Below, one piece after another: positions 61,030 to 64,000 of a DNA stretch of 64,000 nucleotides. The notes beneath the pieces are model-generated. The model was not told the DNA's origin and ran no database searches. It was given only the letters and a program-made list of their open reading frames with translations. The position numbers were made by a program, and so were the translations under genes. Location: contig NZ_WUEY01000010.1 in NCBI RefSeq assembly GCF_010668395.1, positions 1 to 64,000 on the forward strand, in the 5' to 3' direction. How positions within the stretch are numbered: position 1 is the stretch's first letter; each line of letters starts with the position of its first letter. Source of the stretch: Martinezella lusitana. GTDB taxonomy: Bacteria; Pseudomonadota; Alphaproteobacteria; Rhizobiales; Rhizobiaceae.

Positions 61030-61082
61030 GCGCCAATTAAGATTGTATCCATTTAATAAAATATTTGGATACATATTGGCGC
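61030..61082. repeat. Nested inverted repeats with TGTATCCA arms
   Basis: Inner arms TGTATCCA (61044-61051) and TGGATACA (61066-61073) flank a 14-base AT-only centre. Outer arms GCGCCAAT (61030-61037) and ATTGGCGC (61075-61082) surround them. The AT-rich centre and the paired half-sites suggest a regulator-binding region. ATTGGCGC also occurs at 60653-60660. Confidence 0.55.
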
Positions 61083-61215
61083 GATATCGGCTTGAAATCC
61101 ACCTGCACGATACTGCGCAGTTTTCGCAGGATCATCGATATCCCGCCTTGCGATGGTGACTATGCGGTGCCGGTGTTCAATGCCGGGGCAGCCGTTCGTG
61201 GAGTACAGCTCGATC

Positions 61216-62589
61216 TCAAGCCCATGGTCGCGGAGCGCGCACATTGGCGCGCATGCCGTTATGGACATAGAGGCGGGTGGAGTCGTCCGGATGCGACAGG
61301 AAATGAAGCTGCCTGGATGCGGACTCATAGGAATGCTGCCCGGCGCGCCGCAATTCGTCCCTGATGGGGCCGGTGCCATGTGGCGGTCTTCCCCCGAACC
61401 AGTTCTCTTCATCCTGGGGGGACGCGATTTCCTCGACGACGAGGCTGCCTTCCGAACTTGCCCGGACCTGCATGGTGGCGTTGAGGCGAAGGTAAGTTCC
61501 GGCGATATCGGTGCCGGCCGGCAGGCGCCATGCGGCGTAGCTGGAAAGGGCATCCGTCCGTTCGACGGGCTGAAGACGAACGGGATCGCTCAGCAGACCG
61601 GCGAGCACGTCTTCCGCCAGTTTTCCGAGCCGGCTGGCGGCCCAGACGGCATTGGTGGCGACGGACACCACTTGCCTGCGGCCTTCTGCGAGGCGAACGG
61701 CATAGGCTTGACCCGATGTCGTGCCATCATGTCCCCAACAGGCAAGGTCCGTGAATGTCCGGTACTTTGCCATGCCGAGACCCCAGCCGTCGTATCGCCA
61801 GCCGATCGTCGGTATCGTCGAGGAAGGTGATACCTCCGCCGCGCCGGCATCGAGCCCGAACCGATGCCGCATGGCACGCGTCAGCCGGGCGAGATCGGCC
61901 GTCGTCGCGACCAGGCCGCCGCCGGGCGAAAGTGCCAGCGGGGCATACCATCGCGCTGCTGCAACCGGCGCTCGACCGGCTTCAGGAGAAGCGACATAGC
62001 CCGTGGCCGACGGCTGCATCAGCACCTCCTCCGGCCGGGCGGTTATGGAGTGATCTCCAATATGGGCGGCGACGGTCATGCGCACCTGTTCTTCCCAGCA
62101 TCTGCCGCAGAGCAGCTCGGTCAGGTAGCCGGCCAGGATGAAGGCCGGCCCGGAATAGGAAAACAGCTCGCCGGGCCGGGCAAGCAGAGGGGTCGCGGCG
62201 ATAGCGCGGGCAGCCATCTTTCGCGCGCAGTCGCCACGCCCGAAATCCACCCACCATTGCGACTCCAGTCCGCTGGTGTGATTGAGGAGATGGCGGACCG
62301 TCATGTCGTGAAAGGCGCGCTCGTTGCTTGCCTTGAGGTCGGGGGCGATGGCGATGACGGGTGTATCGACCGAAAGGCCGCGGGCAGCCATCACCTCGAG
62401 CAGGACGAAGGCGGTAATCACCTTGGAGACCGAGCCGAGCTGAAACGTGGTTTCCTCGCCGACCGCGATGCCGGTGCGCACATCCGCCACGCCCGCGTTG
62501 AAAGAGCGGATGGTGTGGCCATCATCGATGGCGAGCGAAATGCCGGGGGCCTTGGTCTCTTCCAGCCAGTTCGTCAAAACATCCTGCAT
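61216..62589 (-). CDS. Serine hydrolase (beta-lactamase/class C fold)
   Basis: A protein of about 457 residues of the penicillin-binding/beta-lactamase-fold esterase group. The catalytic S-x-x-K is S53-V-S-K56 (FQLGSVSKVITAF), the second motif is YSGPAF (Y-S-G in place of Y-x-N) and the third is a WGHDGTTSG histidine-glycine segment. No signal peptide is visible, so it should be cytoplasmic, which argues against a true beta-lactamase. AAGGAG lies upstream of ATG 62589; a longer frame to 62805 is not conserved. It follows the amidase gene on the same strand, which suggests joint amide/ester breakdown. Confidence 0.9.
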   Translation of the reverse strand: MQDVLTNWLEETKAPGISLAIDDGHTIRSFNAGVADVRTGIAVGEETTFQLGSVSKVITAFVLLEVMAARGLSVDTPVIAIAPDLKASNERAFHDMTVRHLLNHTSGLESQWWVDFGRGDCARKMAARAIAATPLLARPGELFSYSGPAFILAGYLTELLCGRCWEEQVRMTVAAHIGDHSITARPEEVLMQPSATGYVASPEAGRAPVAAARWYAPLALSPGGGLVATTADLARLTRAMRHRFGLDAGAAEVSPSSTIPTIGWRYDGWGLGMAKYRTFTDLACWGHDGTTSGQAYAVRLAEGRRQVVSVATNAVWAASRLGKLAEDVLAGLLSDPVRLQPVERTDALSSYAAWRLPAGTDIAGTYLRLNATMQVRASSEGSLVVEEIASPQDEENWFGGRPPHGTGPIRDELRRAGQHSYESASRQLHFLSHPDDSTRLYVHNGMRANVRAPRPWA

Positions 62590-62705
62590 GGTGGTGCGGT
62601 CTCCTTGGTTGGTTTCGCAAGGTTGCGATGGATTTCTGCCCTTTCCCCGGCCGCCTTCTGCCCGCTGGGGACGGGAGGCAGAAGGCGGCCGCCCTGCGAG
62701 CCCGG

Positions 62706-64000
62706 CTATGCTGCGTCGGCGCGGCGCAGGTCGACGATGCTCGCGGTCGTCAGAAGGCGAGACAGGGGAACAGTGAGCCCTTGCAGCATGACGGAGCGTG
62801 CCCATCCGCCAGGCTCCCGCTCCGCCGGCACGGAGAGGCTGTCGAGATCGTAGATGTTCGAAAGCACCGTAAAACGCCCGCCTTCGGCCGATAGTGCCCG
62901 CGGTGGGCCGGCGTCACTGCGGATATCGGGCCAGGGGATGCTCGGCGTGAGCAGGATGTCGAGGCCTTCCGCATTGGCGCTGTCGAGGAAACGCCGCCGG
63001 TGTCCGGCCAGCCGCCGCCGCGCCGCGCCGGCCTCCTGCGGCTCTATCGACGCCCCGGCCTGCATCACGCGATAAACGTCGGGATGATAGATGTCGGCAT
63101 GCTCGACCATCAGACGCCGATGGAAGAGCCAATTCTCGAAATTCATGACGAGGAAAAAATCCTCCATGGCGTCCGGCGTCAGCCAAAGCGCGGTCCGCAC
63201 GACCTTATGGCCCGCATCTGCAAGCCGCGAGGCGGCGAGACGCAGGGCCGAGGCAGCTGCCGGATCGATATTCATCCAGCCGATCTCCGGAACGCCGATG
63301 GTCGGTCGATCCCGGTCGACGATCGCCCGGTCCTGTGGGGTGGCAAATAGCGACGGACATTGCTCGAAGACGGTGACGAGGTCTTCGGCGCTGCGTGCAA
63401 GCAGACCGGTGCTCTGTCCGGAGAGCGCGCCATTGACCTGACCTTCGTCGGAAAGCACGCCCTCGCGCGGCCGCAGCCCCGCGACGCCGGCAAGCGCTGC
63501 GGGATGGCGGATCGAGCCGGCGGCGTCGCTGCCGAGGGCAAGGCGGGTAAAGCCGGCGGCAACCGCCCACGCCCCGCCAACCGTCGAGCCGCCGGCAAAG
63601 AATTCCGCGCCGCGCAGGGATTGCGTCGCCGCCGGGCCGGCGCTGGAACAGAACTGATGCGTCGCCTGCTTGCCGACGATCACCGCGCCCGCCTCCTGCA
63701 GCCGCGTCACGGCCGGGCTTTGAGAAAGCCCGAGAATGTGCCCGACATCGGCTGACGTACCGGCTTTCGTGGGCAGGCCGGATACGACGATCGTGTCCTT
63801 GACCCCGACCGGCACGCCGAACAGGCCCGCCTTCGGCGGCGAAACCGAAATCTTGCCGATCCGGTCGAGTTCGCTTGCCAGCCATTCCCGATTGATGGCG
63901 CAGAAGGATTTTAGCGTGGCGTCTCGGCGTTCGATTTCGGCCAGCAGCGAGGTGTAGCGCGCTTGCAGCATATCCGGTCGGGATACCGCTTCCTGGATGA
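62706..64000 (-). CDS. Amidase signature family protein, partial
   Basis: An amidase-signature enzyme whose 5' end runs off the right edge. The frame continues without a stop to the last base, so the start lies beyond the window. The catalytic Lys is in GVPVGVKDTIVVSG. The Gly/Ser-rich stretch is FFAGGSTVGGAWAVAAGFTRLALG and the nucleophile Ser lies in SDAAGSIRHPAAL, where the usual T-D-T-G-G-S is S-D-A-A-G-S. Substitutions in the glycine-rich region are unusual. It is 116 bases upstream of the serine hydrolase on the same strand. Confidence 0.9.
   Translation of the reverse strand, partial: IQEAVSRPDMLQARYTSLLAEIERRDATLKSFCAINREWLASELDRIGKISVSPPKAGLFGVPVGVKDTIVVSGLPTKAGTSADVGHILGLSQSPAVTRLQEAGAVIVGKQATHQFCSSAGPAATQSLRGAEFFAGGSTVGGAWAVAAGFTRLALGSDAAGSIRHPAALAGVAGLRPREGVLSDEGQVNGALSGQSTGLLARSAEDLVTVFEQCPSLFATPQDRAIVDRDRPTIGVPEIGWMNIDPAAASALRLAASRLADAGHKVVRTALWLTPDAMEDFFLVMNFENWLFHRRLMVEHADIYHPDVYRVMQAGASIEPQEAGAARRRLAGHRRRFLDSANAEGLDILLTPSIPWPDIRSDAGPPRALSAEGGRFTVLSNIYDLDSLSVPAEREPGGWARSVMLQGLTVPLSRLLTTASIVDLRRADAA

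Larger units (their letters stand above)
60542..61215. other. Intergenic region with possible dispersed repeat
   Basis: 674 bases between the GntR gene and the serine hydrolase gene. It holds operator-like sites at 60689-60706 and 61030-61082. Between them, 60766-61020 has a GC-rich hairpin (CCGCCCG at 60776 with CGGGCGG at 60792). It is followed by a stretch whose translations (for example LPVDGENGHFGSVISRRSKR) look like text I associate with small rhizobial intergenic repeats often mis-annotated as tiny proteins. I read this as a candidate dispersed intergenic repeat rather than a gene. Confidence 0.4.

Noticed and set aside
61153..61830. Plus-strand open frame inside the serine hydrolase gene
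   Set aside because: It is a shadow of the minus-strand gene, whose S-x-x-K and other motifs are clear.
1..64000. CRISPR array, tRNA or rRNA genes, insertion sequences, prophage
   Set aside because: Nothing with regularly spaced direct repeats, tRNA-like cloverleaf sequence, rRNA sequence, transposase or phage genes was recognised.

Overview
The window looks like accessory, catabolism-rich DNA from a rhizobial alphaproteobacterium (Rhizobium, Agrobacterium or Ensifer type). The reasons are its high GC content, ribose-type ABC operons alternating with LacI, ROK, GntR, LysR and TetR regulators, a soxBDAG operon and a DUF1275 membrane protein. I see no rRNA, tRNA, ribosomal or replication genes, no insertion sequence and no CRISPR array. 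A megaplasmid, chromid or accessory chromosomal arm is therefore likely, but this is inference.

Layout. 54-4414 is a LacI-controlled catabolic group: SDR, LacI, bicupin, RraA-like protein and alpha/beta hydrolase. 4536-4870 holds a decayed FecI-like ECF sigma factor. 5014-12130 is a complete sugar/polyol operon: ABC ATPase, two permeases, binding protein, SDR, sugar-phosphate isomerase-like protein and SDR. Convergent with it, 12135-13835 encodes an unusual regulator in which a winged-helix DNA-binding domain is fused to a solute-binding-protein domain without a signal peptide. The same palindrome, GTCCA-N3-TGGAC, lies upstream of the ABC operon, of this regulator and of a YciI-like gene, and suggests one regulon. 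This is the most interesting system in the window.

14458-20485 carries small enzymes, a LysR regulator, a TetX-like flavoprotein with an SDR under a divergent TetR (two matching operators), and a DUF1275 protein. 20780-22712 is an encapsulin nanocompartment with its DyP peroxidase cargo, whose C-terminus carries a visible docking peptide. 22874-27230 is an RND efflux pump and its adaptor, divergent from a LuxR-type regulator. 28785-33278 holds an MliC-like lipoprotein-type inhibitor, membrane proteins, a TonB-like protein and a flavin monooxygenase.

33590-40541 is a second ribose/rhamnose-type transporter locus: ROK regulator, a fused ATPase-permease, a second permease, a binding protein and an amidotransferase-like protein. 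40612-44831 joins a LysR regulator, an NCS1 permease, an SDR and a DUF917 protein, possibly for hydantoin- or pyrimidine-like compounds. 45005-45930 is a MarR/GFA pair with two operators. 46405-53356 is a TetR-controlled sarcosine oxidase operon ending in a branched-chain-type binding protein.

54261-56942 is a two-component system followed by a secreted HbpS/GlcG-like protein, next to malate synthase G (57005-59191) and a GntR regulator (59834-60541). Repeated GTATCCA half-sites surround these two genes. A beta-lactamase-fold hydrolase and an amidase that runs off the right edge close the window.
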